Shown piece by piece: positions 1-6,450 of a stretch of DNA of 13,313 bases. The stretch's first letter is position 1. Each line of letters begins with the position of its first letter. The DNA comes from JANMDU01 sp043755865 (lineage in GTDB: Bacteria; Pseudomonadota; Gammaproteobacteria; Burkholderiales; Burkholderiaceae_C): positions 1-13,313 of the forward strand of contig JAYUSD010000020.1 in assembly GCA_043755865.1 (NCBI GenBank), read 5' to 3'. Under the pieces are notes generated by a model. That model worked only from the letters and a program-made list of their open reading frames with translations. It ran no database searches and was not told where the DNA came from. The position numbers and the translations under genes are program-made.

Positions 1-1
1 C

Positions 2-754
2 ACCGGCTGGCAAACGCTTTTTTATAAAGAAGTCTTGCGCTTTTGGAATGTCGGCTTTCAAACCGTAGGCGCGCCGATTCTGACTGCCGTGCTTTACATG
101 CTGATCTTCGGCCACGTACTGGAAGATCATGTGAAGGTGTATGACAAGATCAGCTACACCGCCTTCCTCGTGCCCGGCTTGGTGATGATGAGCGTCTTGC
201 AGAATGCTTTTGCCAACAGCTCGTCGAGCTTGATTCAGAGCAAGATCATGGGCAACTTGGTGTTTTTACTGCTCACGCCGCTGTCCCCTCGCGCGTGGTT
301 TGTGGCTTACGTGGGCTCGTCAGTGGCGCGGGGCTTGATGGTGGGCGCGGGTGTGCTGGCCGTGACTTGGTGGTTTGGCAAGCCGGGCATGGCTGCGCCG
401 CTCTGGGCACTGATGTTCGCTGTGCTTGGCGCAGCCATGCTGGGCGCGATGGGCCTGATTGCGGGGCTGTGGGCAGAAAAGTTTGACCAAATGGCCGCGT
501 TTCAAAATTTCATCATCATGCCGATGACGTTTTTATCCGGCGTGTTTTATTCCATCCACTCGCTGCCCGCTTTTTGGCAAACCGTAAGCCACCTCAATCC
601 GTTTTTCTACATGATTGACGGCTTTCGCTACGGCTTTTTTGGTGTGAGCGATGTATCGCCTTGGATCAGCCTCGCGGTGGTGGGCACGGCGACGGGCATC
701 GTGTCATTGATCGCGCTGCATTTGCTCAAAATCGGCTACAAAATTCGCAGCTGA
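2..754 (+). CDS. ABC-2 type transporter permease (5' end outside window)
   Basis: Membrane subunit of an ABC exporter. The frame is open from base 2, and the residues before the first possible start (TTG at 35) read TGWQTLFYKEV, typical of the start of this family, so the true start lies upstream and the TTG is internal. About 250 residues are visible. Hydrophobic segments, counting the TTG codon as residue 1, lie near 12-30, 94-114, 119-147, 158-178 and 213-232. The stretch FLVPGLVMMSVLQNAFANSS is a hallmark of the ABC-2/NodJ-like permeases that sit before bolA and murA in Burkholderiales. The ATPase partner is expected just upstream, outside the window. The substrate cannot be told from sequence. 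The stop is 32 bases before the bolA start, suggesting one transcript. Confidence 0.9.
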   Translation, partial: TGWQTLFYKEVLRFWNVGFQTVGAPILTAVLYMLIFGHVLEDHVKVYDKISYTAFLVPGLVMMSVLQNAFANSSSSLIQSKIMGNLVFLLLTPLSPRAWFVAYVGSSVARGLMVGAGVLAVTWWFGKPGMAAPLWALMFAVLGAAMLGAMGLIAGLWAEKFDQMAAFQNFIIMPMTFLSGVFYSIHSLPAFWQTVSHLNPFFYMIDGFRYGFFGVSDVSPWISLAVVGTATGIVSLIALHLLKIGYKIRS

Positions 755-786
755 GAATCACTGGGTTAGCAACTACATCATTCATC

Positions 787-1026
787 ATGCAAGCACCTGA
801 ACTCCAACACATTATTGAAACTGGCCTTCCCTGCCAACACATCACCGTCGATGGCGATGGCCGCCACTGGAGTGCCGTGATCGTCTCGTCTGAGTTCGAA
901 GGCAAACGATTGATCCAGCGCCACCAGCGCGTCTATATGACGCTGGGCACACGTATGCAAACCGATGAAGTACATGCGCTTTCGATGAAAACCTACACGC
1001 CTGCCGAATGGGCCAATCAGAAGTAA
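787..1026 (+). CDS. ibaG: BolA/IbaG family protein, 79 aa
   Basis: Small BolA-fold protein. Family members bind [2Fe-2S] clusters together with monothiol glutaredoxins, and IbaG (YrbA) is linked to acid stress and to the murA locus. The start is ATG 787; the frame stays open upstream to 661, but that part lies inside the permease gene and does not resemble the family. Visible BolA features are the EFEGKRLIQRHQRVY core (about residues 36-50) and the C-terminal VHALSMKTYTPAEW (62-75), whose His63 sits where the family's conserved cluster-ligand histidine lies. The length is normal for IbaG-type proteins. No clear Shine-Dalgarno precedes the start, so translation may depend on the upstream gene. 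The murA start follows only 5 bases after the stop. The IbaG rather than BolA assignment rests on size and on the neighbouring murA. Confidence 0.88.
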   Translation: MQAPELQHIIETGLPCQHITVDGDGRHWSAVIVSSEFEGKRLIQRHQRVYMTLGTRMQTDEVHALSMKTYTPAEWANQK

Positions 1027-1031
1027 CGATC

Positions 1032-2303
1032 ATGGATAAACTCAAAATTCGCGGCGGCAAACGTCTCAGCGGTACAGTTAGCATCTCAGGCGCGAAGAAC
1101 GCTGCCCTGCCCGAGATATGCGCTACTTTGCTCACCAACGAGCCCGTGCTTCTCACTAATGTGCCACGTCTGCAAGATGTAGCCACGATTCGCAAGATTT
1201 TAGAAAGTATGGGCGTGCAGGCGCAAACGCATGGCGAACGCGGCGGCATGAGCTTTTGCGCGCCAGACAACATCACGCCATTTGCAGCCTACGACCTAGT
1301 AAAAACTATGCGCGCCTCAGTGATGACGCTTGGGCCGTTGCTTGCGCGCTTCGGCCATGCAAAAGTGTCTTTGCCTGGCGGCTGCGCGATTGGCGCGCGC
1401 CCGGTGGATCAACACATCAAAGGGCTCACGGCTATGGGTGCAGAGATTGTGGTGGAGCATGGCTACATGATTGCCACCCTGCCTCAAAGCATGAAGCGCT
1501 TGAAAGGCGCGTGCATCACCACCGATATGGTCACCGTCACGGGCACAGAGAATTTCATGATGGCCGCTTGTCTTGCCGATGGCGAAACGGTGCTGGAAAA
1601 CGCTGCGCAAGAGCCCGAGATTGCTGATTTAGCCGAGATGCTGATTAAGATGGGTGCAAAAATTGAAGGCCATGGCACAAGCAAGATTCGCATTCAAGGC
1701 GTCGAGAAATTGCATGGCTGTGAGCATGCAGTCGTGGCTGATCGCATTGAATGCGGTACGTTTTTATGCGCAGTAGCGGCGGCGGGTGGCGACGTGGTTC
1801 TACAGCACGGCAGAGCTGATCACCTTGATGCAGTGATCGACAAATTGCGTGAGGCGGGCGCAACGATCACAGCAGTCGAAGGTGGCATTAAGGTAAGCGC
1901 GAGCGGCCGCATGAAAGCGCAAACCTTCCGTACCACTGAATACCCTGGCTTTCCCACCGATATGCAAGCCCAATTCATGGCGCTGAACTGCATTGCCCAG
2001 GGCAATGCAAAAGCAACTGAGACGATTTTTGAAAACCGCTTCATGCATGTGCCCGAGCTGCAGCGCATGGGCGCGAAGATTCAGATTGACGGCAAAGTGG
2101 CTTTTATTGAAGGCATCCCGCACTTGTCTGGCACTACCGTGATGGCAACCGATTTGCGAGCTTCTGCATCGCTTGTGATTGCAGGCTTAGTAGCAGATGG
2201 TGAAACAATTGTTGATCGCATTTATCACCTTGATCGTGGCTACGACCAGATGGAAGAAAAACTGCGCGGCATTGGCGCGGATATTGAGCGAGTGAAATCA
2301 TGA
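1032..2303 (+). CDS. murA: UDP-N-acetylglucosamine 1-carboxyvinyltransferase MurA
   Basis: Cytoplasmic enzyme of the first committed step of peptidoglycan synthesis: it transfers enolpyruvate from phosphoenolpyruvate to UDP-GlcNAc. It is the fosfomycin target. The protein has 423 residues, normal for the family (about 420). Lys22-Asn23 in SGAKNAALPE and the catalytic Cys118 in PGGCAIGARPVDQHI (Cys115 of E. coli) are present, so the enzyme should be fosfomycin-sensitive rather than of the Cys-to-Asp type. Asp310 in the YPGFPTDMQAQ motif corresponds to the catalytic Asp305. ATG 1032 is preferred because MDKLKIRGGKRL is the standard N-terminus; an in-frame ATG at 1008 overlaps the bolA end and would add eight unrelated residues. 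The stop overlaps the hisG ATG by four bases (ATGA), so the two are probably translationally coupled. Confidence 0.97.
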   Translation: MDKLKIRGGKRLSGTVSISGAKNAALPEICATLLTNEPVLLTNVPRLQDVATIRKILESMGVQAQTHGERGGMSFCAPDNITPFAAYDLVKTMRASVMTLGPLLARFGHAKVSLPGGCAIGARPVDQHIKGLTAMGAEIVVEHGYMIATLPQSMKRLKGACITTDMVTVTGTENFMMAACLADGETVLENAAQEPEIADLAEMLIKMGAKIEGHGTSKIRIQGVEKLHGCEHAVVADRIECGTFLCAVAAAGGDVVLQHGRADHLDAVIDKLREAGATITAVEGGIKVSASGRMKAQTFRTTEYPGFPTDMQAQFMALNCIAQGNAKATETIFENRFMHVPELQRMGAKIQIDGKVAFIEGIPHLSGTTVMATDLRASASLVIAGLVADGETIVDRIYHLDRGYDQMEEKLRGIGADIERVKS

Positions 2304-2935
2304 TTACTCTCGCTTTATCGAAGGGAAGAATTTTCGACGACACTCTGCCGCTCTTGCGAGCCACAGGCATCGAAGTCTTGGAAGACCCAGAAAAATCTCG
2401 CAAACTCATCTTGCCCACCTCCCGCCCCGATGTGCAAATCATCATGGTGCGAGCCAGCGATGTACCGACCTATGTGCAATACGGCGGCGCAGACCTTGGC
2501 GTGGTGGGCAAAGACACGTTGCTAGAAACTGGTGTCCAAGGCCTGTATGTGCCGCTCGACTTGAAAATCGCCAAATGCCGCGTCAGCGTGGCCGTGCGCG
2601 AAGGCTTTGACTACAAGGCGGCTGTGAAACAAGGTTCGCGCCTAAAAGTAGCCACCAAGTATGTGAACATCGCGAGAGAGTTTTTTGCGAGCAAAGGTGT
2701 GCACGTTGATTTGATCAAGCTCTACGGCTCGATGGAGCTTGCGCCACTGACTGGCATGGCTGACGCGATTGTGGATCTCGTCTCTACGGGCAGCACACTC
2801 AAAGCGAATAAGCTCATTGAAGTCGAAGTTATCATGGAGATTAGTTCGCGCTTGGTGGTGAATCAAACTTCACTTAAAACCAAGCAAGCTATGCTCAAGC
2901 CTATATTGGCAGCGTTTGAAAAAGCGGTTGTTTGA
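2300..2935 (+). CDS. hisG: ATP phosphoribosyltransferase, short form HisG
   Basis: Catalyses the first step of histidine synthesis, joining ATP and PRPP to give phosphoribosyl-ATP. The protein has 211 residues, which makes it the short form (HisG-S): it lacks the C-terminal regulatory domain and in known cases works as a complex with HisZ, a histidyl-tRNA synthetase paralogue. No hisZ is in this window; in betaproteobacteria it normally lies elsewhere. Visible signatures are YGGADLGVVGKDTLLE (about 61-76) and the PRPP-binding loop DAIVDLVSTGSTLKAN (155-170). The ATG overlaps the murA stop by four bases. The stop (2933-2935) is 25 bases before the chosen hisD start. Confidence 0.96.
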   Translation: MITLALSKGRIFDDTLPLLRATGIEVLEDPEKSRKLILPTSRPDVQIIMVRASDVPTYVQYGGADLGVVGKDTLLETGVQGLYVPLDLKIAKCRVSVAVREGFDYKAAVKQGSRLKVATKYVNIAREFFASKGVHVDLIKLYGSMELAPLTGMADAIVDLVSTGSTLKANKLIEVEVIMEISSRLVVNQTSLKTKQAMLKPILAAFEKAVV

Positions 2936-2946
2936 CAACAGCACGC

Positions 2947-2950
2947 AGGA
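2947..2950 (+). promoter_or_regulatory. Shine-Dalgarno deciding the hisD start
   Basis: AGGA lies 10 bases before ATG 2961. It supports that start over an in-frame TTG at 2916 inside the hisG end, whose extra 15 residues (KKRLFDNS...) do not resemble a HisD N-terminus. Confidence 0.6.
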
Positions 2951-2960
2951 CAGAAATACT

Positions 2961-4334
2961 ATGAATTTGATAGCATCTGGCGCAGTATTCAAGACGGGTG
3001 ACAGTGATTTTGAGAAAAAATTTACGACGCGGCTGCATTGGTCGGGTGCGCAAGATGCAGCGATTGAAGAGCGCGTAGCTGAGATTTTGGTGGATGTTAA
3101 AAAACGCGGTGATGCAGCGGTGCTGGAATACACCGCGCGCTTTGATGGCTTGCAAGCCAGTAGCATGGAAGAGCTTGAACTCACGCAAGCCGATTTCAAA
3201 ACTGCCTTTGATGGCTTGCCCACCAAACAACAACACGCCCTTCAGTCTGCAGCGCAGCGTGTCCGCACGTATCACGAAGCGCAGAAAAAAGCTTGCGGAG
3301 AGAGCTGGAGTTATCGCGATGCTGATGGCTCGCTGCTCGGCCAAAAAGTCACTCCGATTGACCGCGCGGGTATTTATGTACCTGGCGGCAAGGCGGCCTA
3401 TCCATCCAGCCTGATCATGAATGCTGTGCCTGCGCATGTGGCGGGCGTGGGCGAAATCATCATGGTCGTACCTACGCCAGTGCGCGGCAGCGTGGCCACG
3501 GGGGGCAAAGGCGACACAAGTGCAAGTACAGCGACTCGCGGCGAACGCAACAATCTCGTGCTCGCCGCAGCGTATGTGGCTGGCGTATCCCGCGCCTTCA
3601 CCATCGGCGGCGCACAAGCCGTAGCCGCGCTGGCTTACGGCACAGCCACGATTCCGAAGGTAGACAAAATCACCGGCCCTGGCAATGCTTACGTCGCTGC
3701 TGCCAAGCGCAGCGTGTTTGGCCAAGTGGGCATCGATATGATTGCAGGCCCCAGCGAAATCTTGGTGATCGCCGATGGCAGCACGCCACCTGATTGGGTG
3801 GCGATGGATTTGTTCAGCCAAGCCGAGCACGATGAGCTGGCGCAAAGCATCTTGCTCTGCCCTGATCAATCCTATATCGATCAAGTGTTGGCCAGCATTG
3901 CCCGGCTTCTGCCGGACATGCCGCGCCGCGCGATCATCGAAACAAGTCTTGTTAATCGCGGCATGTTTATCTTGACGCGCAGTATGCAAGAGGCCTGCGA
4001 CATTTCCAACAGAATCGCTCCCGAGCATCTAGAAATCTCCAGCAATGAGCCTCAAAAGTGGGAGCCATTGCTGAGACACGCTGGCGCGATCTTCATGGGC
4101 AAATACACCAGCGAAAGCTTAGGCGACTATTGCGCCGGCCCCAACCACGTGCTGCCCACCAGCGGCACAGCGCGCTTTTCATCGCCGCTCGGTGTGTACG
4201 ATTTTCAAAAACGCAGCAGCATCATTGAGGTGAGCGAATCTGGTGCGCAAACACTCGGGAAAATTGCGTCAGTGCTCGCGCATGGCGAAGGCTTGCAGGC
4301 ACATGCCCGCGCAGCGGAGATGCGCCTGCGTTAG
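2961..4334 (+). CDS. hisD: Histidinol dehydrogenase HisD with an 18-residue insertion
   Basis: Zinc- and NAD-dependent enzyme that oxidises histidinol to histidine in two steps, the end of histidine synthesis. It has 457 residues from ATG 2961, against roughly 430-440 usually. Recognisable parts are GIYVPGGKAAYPSS (137-150), the NAD-side TIGGAQAVAALAYGT (214-228), KITGPGNAYVA (236-246), the zinc ligands Gln287 and His290 in SQAEHDE, Glu355-His356 in IAPEHLE, Asp389 in LGDYCAGPNH, and His448 near the C-terminus. The extra length lies between VVPTP and GERNNLV (residues 175-192), a Gly/Ser/Thr-rich stretch bounded by a CGCGGC direct repeat; removing 54 bases gives a canonical protein of 439 residues. 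All catalytic residues survive, so I infer a functional enzyme. The last codons are part of a tandem repeat. Confidence 0.96.
   Translation: MNLIASGAVFKTGDSDFEKKFTTRLHWSGAQDAAIEERVAEILVDVKKRGDAAVLEYTARFDGLQASSMEELELTQADFKTAFDGLPTKQQHALQSAAQRVRTYHEAQKKACGESWSYRDADGSLLGQKVTPIDRAGIYVPGGKAAYPSSLIMNAVPAHVAGVGEIIMVVPTPVRGSVATGGKGDTSASTATRGERNNLVLAAAYVAGVSRAFTIGGAQAVAALAYGTATIPKVDKITGPGNAYVAAAKRSVFGQVGIDMIAGPSEILVIADGSTPPDWVAMDLFSQAEHDELAQSILLCPDQSYIDQVLASIARLLPDMPRRAIIETSLVNRGMFILTRSMQEACDISNRIAPEHLEISSNEPQKWEPLLRHAGAIFMGKYTSESLGDYCAGPNHVLPTSGTARFSSPLGVYDFQKRSSIIEVSESGAQTLGKIASVLAHGEGLQAHARAAEMRLR
3483..3542 (+). repeat. 54-bp in-frame insertion in hisD bounded by CGCGGC direct repeat
   Basis: CGCGGC at 3483-3488 and again at 3537-3542. 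Deleting one repeat and the DNA between (54 bases, 18 codons) restores VVPTPVRGERNNLV, the expected form of this loop. The inserted residues are rich in Gly, Ser, Thr and Ala. The duplication-like border is seen directly; that this is an insertion rather than an ancestral state is inferred from the usual HisD length. Confidence 0.6.
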
Positions 4335-4389
4335 CCTCGGCGGAGATGCGCCTACGTTAGCCTCAGCTGAGATGCGCCTGCCTGATCAG
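4312..4389 (+). repeat. Three 26-bp tandem repeats across the hisD stop
   Basis: Copies at 4312-4337, 4338-4363 and 4364-4389. Copies 1 and 2 differ at 2 of 26 positions; copy 3 matches copy 1 at 17 of its first 18 positions and then diverges. Copy 1 contains the hisD C-terminus and stop, and copy 2 still spells codons for EMRLR followed by a stop. The array therefore looks like a tandem duplication of the hisD 3' end. There is no T-run, so it is not an intrinsic terminator. Confidence 0.85.
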
Positions 4390-4413
4390 CATATCCGAGC
4401 TTCATCACGACAG

Positions 4414-4419
4414 TACAAT
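4414..4419 (+). promoter_or_regulatory. Candidate -10 (TACAAT) for the DUF47-pit unit
   Basis: TACAAT matches the sigma70 -10 consensus at 5 of 6 positions. It lies inside a 6-bp inverted repeat, GACAGT (4409-4414) and ACTGTC (4421-4426). No good -35 is visible about 17 bases upstream. A start from this box would fall near 4426, within the Pho box. Suggestive only. Confidence 0.35.
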
Positions 4420-4421
4420 GA

Positions 4422-4439
4422 CTGTCATAAAACCGTCAC
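4422..4439 (+). promoter_or_regulatory. Pho box (PhoB binding site)
   Basis: CTGTCAT-AAAA-CCGTCAC: two 7-bp direct repeats in an 11-bp period separated by four A. The known PhoB site is two CTGTCAT-like heptamers around an AT-rich 4-bp spacer; the first half matches 7 of 7 and the second 5 of 7. It ends 24 bases before the DUF47 start, and the gene downstream of DUF47 is a phosphate transporter, so the context fits. No -10 box lies about 10 bases downstream, where a PhoB-activated promoter needs one. Confidence 0.72.
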
Positions 4440-4463
4440 ACAACATTTTCGAGGCTAGACACC

Positions 4464-5111
4464 ATGTTTTTCGGCAAACTGCTTCCCCGCGAAGGCAATT
4501 TTTTTGAGATGTTTGATCAGCATGCGGATCGCATTGTGGAGGCGGCCAAAGCGTTTGAGCAGTTGGTGTTGAACTACGACGATGTGCTGCTGCGCCAAAA
4601 ATACAATGCCGATGTAGACAGCGCAGAGCGTGCTGCAGATCGCATCACGCACGACGTGAACAAGATGCTGCACAAGACCTTCATCACGCCCATTGATCGA
4701 GAGCAAATTCACAAGCTCATCAATACGATGGACGATGTGGCTGACTTGATTCAAGACTCGGCGGAGACGATGGCGCTGTATGACGTGCGCACGATGACCG
4801 ATGAGATCAAGCGCTTGACGGATTTGAGCGTGAAATGCTGCGAGCGGGTCAAAACTGCTGTGAGCTTGCTCTCTAAATTGTCTGATAACGACACCGCAGA
4901 AGCCGCGCTCAAAACCTGCGAAGAAATTGACCGCTTGGAGTCCGATGCAGATCGCGTGATGCGCTCGGCCATGAGCAAGCTCTTCCGTGAGGAACCCGAT
5001 GTGCGCGAAGTGATCAAGCTCAAAGCAATCTATCAATTGCTTGAAACGATCACAGATCGCTGCGAGGATGTGGCTAATTTGATCGAGGGCGTTGTCCTCG
5101 AGAACTCATAA
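4464..5111 (+). CDS. DUF47 / PhoU-like protein, probable PiT regulator
   Basis: Helical cytoplasmic protein of the PhoU-like DUF47 (YkaA, Pit accessory) family, 215 residues, the usual size. Such proteins are commonly encoded directly before pit transporter genes and are thought to modulate transport. PhoU-type E/DxxxD metal-binding motifs are visible: Glu55-Asp59, Asp90-Asp94, Glu159-Asp163 and Asp198-Asp202. The N-terminus MFFGKLLPREGNFFEMFDQHA is typical of the family. The start is ATG 4464 with GAGG at 4451-4454, nine bases upstream. A Pho box lies just before it, implying control by PhoB-PhoR. The pit start is 28 bases after the stop. The biochemical role of DUF47 proteins is not settled; the link to Pit is inferred from neighbourhood and family. 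Confidence 0.92.
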   Translation: MFFGKLLPREGNFFEMFDQHADRIVEAAKAFEQLVLNYDDVLLRQKYNADVDSAERAADRITHDVNKMLHKTFITPIDREQIHKLINTMDDVADLIQDSAETMALYDVRTMTDEIKRLTDLSVKCCERVKTAVSLLSKLSDNDTAEAALKTCEEIDRLESDADRVMRSAMSKLFREEPDVREVIKLKAIYQLLETITDRCEDVANLIEGVVLENS

Positions 5112-5131
5112 ATCCCTGACAAATAAGGGAT
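5112..5131 (+). promoter_or_regulatory. Hairpin covering the pit ribosome binding site
   Basis: ATCCCT (5112-5117) can pair with AGGGAT (5126-5131) around an 8-base loop. The right arm contains most of AAGGGA (5125-5130), the Shine-Dalgarno nine bases before the pit ATG. The left arm begins one base after the DUF47 stop codon starts its last two bases (TAA 5109-5111), so a ribosome finishing DUF47 would open the hairpin. Pairing and positions are seen; coupling is inferred. Confidence 0.5.
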
Positions 5132-5139
5132 CTAAAAAA

Positions 5140-6177
5140 ATGGAACAAGTGCCTACCGCGCTGTGGGTCGTCTTCATGCTCGTGCTGTTGGCGCTGGCGT
5201 TTGACTTCATGAACGGCTTTCACGACGCGGCCAACTCAATTGCCACCGTCGTCTCCACCGGTGTTTTGAAGCCACTGCAAGCCGTCTTGTTTGCGGCGTT
5301 TTTTAACTTCGTGGCTTACTTTATTTTCGCCCTCAGTGTAGCCGCCACGATTGGCAAAGGCGTGGTCATGCCGGGCATTGTGGATATGCATGTGGTATTT
5401 GGCGCATTGATTGGCGCGATCAGTTGGAACATCATCACTTGGTGGTATGGCATCCCCAGCAGCTCATCGCATGCATTGATCGGCGGCATTGTGGGCGCGG
5501 CGATTGCAAAGGCGGGCTCGGGCGTGTTGATCTCGGCGGGTATTTTAAAAATCGTTGCCTTCATCCTCGTCTCTCCGCTGATGGGCTTTCTTCTTGGCTC
5601 GCTGATGATGGTGTTGGTGGCGTGGGTTTGCCGCAAACGCACGCCTAGCCAAACAGACCGTTGGTTTCGCCGCATGCAGCTCGTCTCTGCTGCCGCGTAC
5701 AGCTTGGGCCATGGCGGCAACGATGCGCAAAAGACTGCTGGCATTATTTGGCTGCTGCTGATGGCCGCCACGGCCTCTGGCGTGCAAGGCCTGCCTGAAT
5801 GGATGAAAGCCGACAAAAATCATCTGCCCAGTTGGGTGGTGATTGCTTGCTACATCACCATTGGCATGGGCACGATGTTTGGCGGCTGGCGCATCGTCAA
5901 AACCATGGGCCAACGCATCACAAAGCTTAAACCCGTGGGCGGCTTCTGCGCTGAGACCGGCGGCGCGATGACGCTGTTCACCGCCACTGCGATGGGCATC
6001 CCTGTATCGACCACACACACCATCACGGGCGCGATTGTAGGCGTGGGCTCAGTAGAGCGCGCCAGCGGCGTACGCTGGGCGGTGGCCGGCGGCATCGTCT
6101 GGGCTTGGATCTTCACAATTCCCGCAAGTGCGTTTGTAGCGGCGGTGGCTTATTGGATCAGTTTGCAATTGTTTTGA
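5140..6177 (+). CDS. pit: PiT family inorganic phosphate transporter
   Basis: Inner-membrane low-affinity phosphate transporter of the PiT family, which moves metal-phosphate complexes with protons or phosphate with cations. It has 345 residues and is almost wholly hydrophobic, with about ten membrane spans. Both inverted-topology signatures are present: GFHDAANSIATVVSTG (26-41) in the N-terminal half and HGGNDAQKTAGIIW (191-204) in the C-terminal half, each with its own serine-rich partner, SSSSHALIGGIVGA (107-120) and STTHTITGAIVGVGS (290-304). ATG 5140 is chosen because AAGGGA precedes it; an in-frame upstream start at 5092 lies inside the DUF47 gene and adds a charged 16-residue tail not seen in the family. 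It is probably co-transcribed with DUF47 and so under the same Pho box. Confidence 0.95.
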   Translation: MEQVPTALWVVFMLVLLALAFDFMNGFHDAANSIATVVSTGVLKPLQAVLFAAFFNFVAYFIFALSVAATIGKGVVMPGIVDMHVVFGALIGAISWNIITWWYGIPSSSSHALIGGIVGAAIAKAGSGVLISAGILKIVAFILVSPLMGFLLGSLMMVLVAWVCRKRTPSQTDRWFRRMQLVSAAAYSLGHGGNDAQKTAGIIWLLLMAATASGVQGLPEWMKADKNHLPSWVVIACYITIGMGTMFGGWRIVKTMGQRITKLKPVGGFCAETGGAMTLFTATAMGIPVSTTHTITGAIVGVGSVERASGVRWAVAGGIVWAWIFTIPASAFVAAVAYWISLQLF

Positions 6178-6450
6178 TATCAAGCGGTCGATTTTTGTCA
6201 ATGTGATGCGCCACTTCAGATTTACATATTTTCCAAGGACGTTGTTGCCATTGCTGCAACACTGAAGCCGAGCCTCGATCAATATTGTGGTCAAATTTCC
6301 GAATCACCCGAGCGTGAAGCTGGAAAGCTTTGCGCTACCTCACTGAAAGTCAAACCACTTTGGCGATTGCAGTTTACTATTAATTTAATAGCACTCTACG
6401 CATATTCTATGCCGGCTAATTGCTCTTTTTGCTTATAAAACTGGTACGAA
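6178..6450. other. Gene-free gap, 273 bp
   Basis: No convincing gene on either strand. The DNA is visibly more AT-rich than the flanking genes, especially over 6360-6440. It holds a 6-bp stem TGTTGC/GCAACA (6243-6261) with no T-run, a 15-bp palindrome at 6377-6391, and a TATTCT hexamer (6403-6408) that could be a -10 box for the next gene, without a good -35. No intrinsic terminator for pit was found. Confidence 0.7.
6377..6391. promoter_or_regulatory. 15-bp AT-rich palindrome, possible operator
   Basis: CTATTAA-T-TTAATAG is a perfect inverted repeat with a single central base, 60 bp before the next start codon and 11 bp before a possible -10 (TATTCT). The size and symmetry fit a dimeric regulator's site, but no regulator gene is adjacent. 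A chance palindrome in AT-rich DNA cannot be excluded. Confidence 0.35.

Noticed and set aside
35..37. TTG as the start of the ABC permease
   Set aside because: The frame continues to the window edge with family-typical residues, so the gene is cut by the window and not started here.
1008..1010. Upstream ATG as the murA start
   Set aside because: It lies inside the bolA coding end and adds eight residues that MurA proteins do not have; ATG 1032 gives the standard N-terminus.
2901..4028. Long open frame of 375 codons on the minus strand
   Set aside because: It lies wholly antisense to hisD, whose protein is clearly recognisable; its translation is rich in His, Arg, Ala and Cys with no family features. 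It is a by-product of codon bias.
6243..6261. TGTTGC/GCAACA stem as a pit terminator
   Set aside because: The stem is 6 bp with a 7-base loop and no T-run follows.
6049..6294. Minus-strand open frame of 81 codons reaching into the gap after pit
   Set aside because: Half of it is antisense to pit and the rest shows no family-like sequence or start signal.
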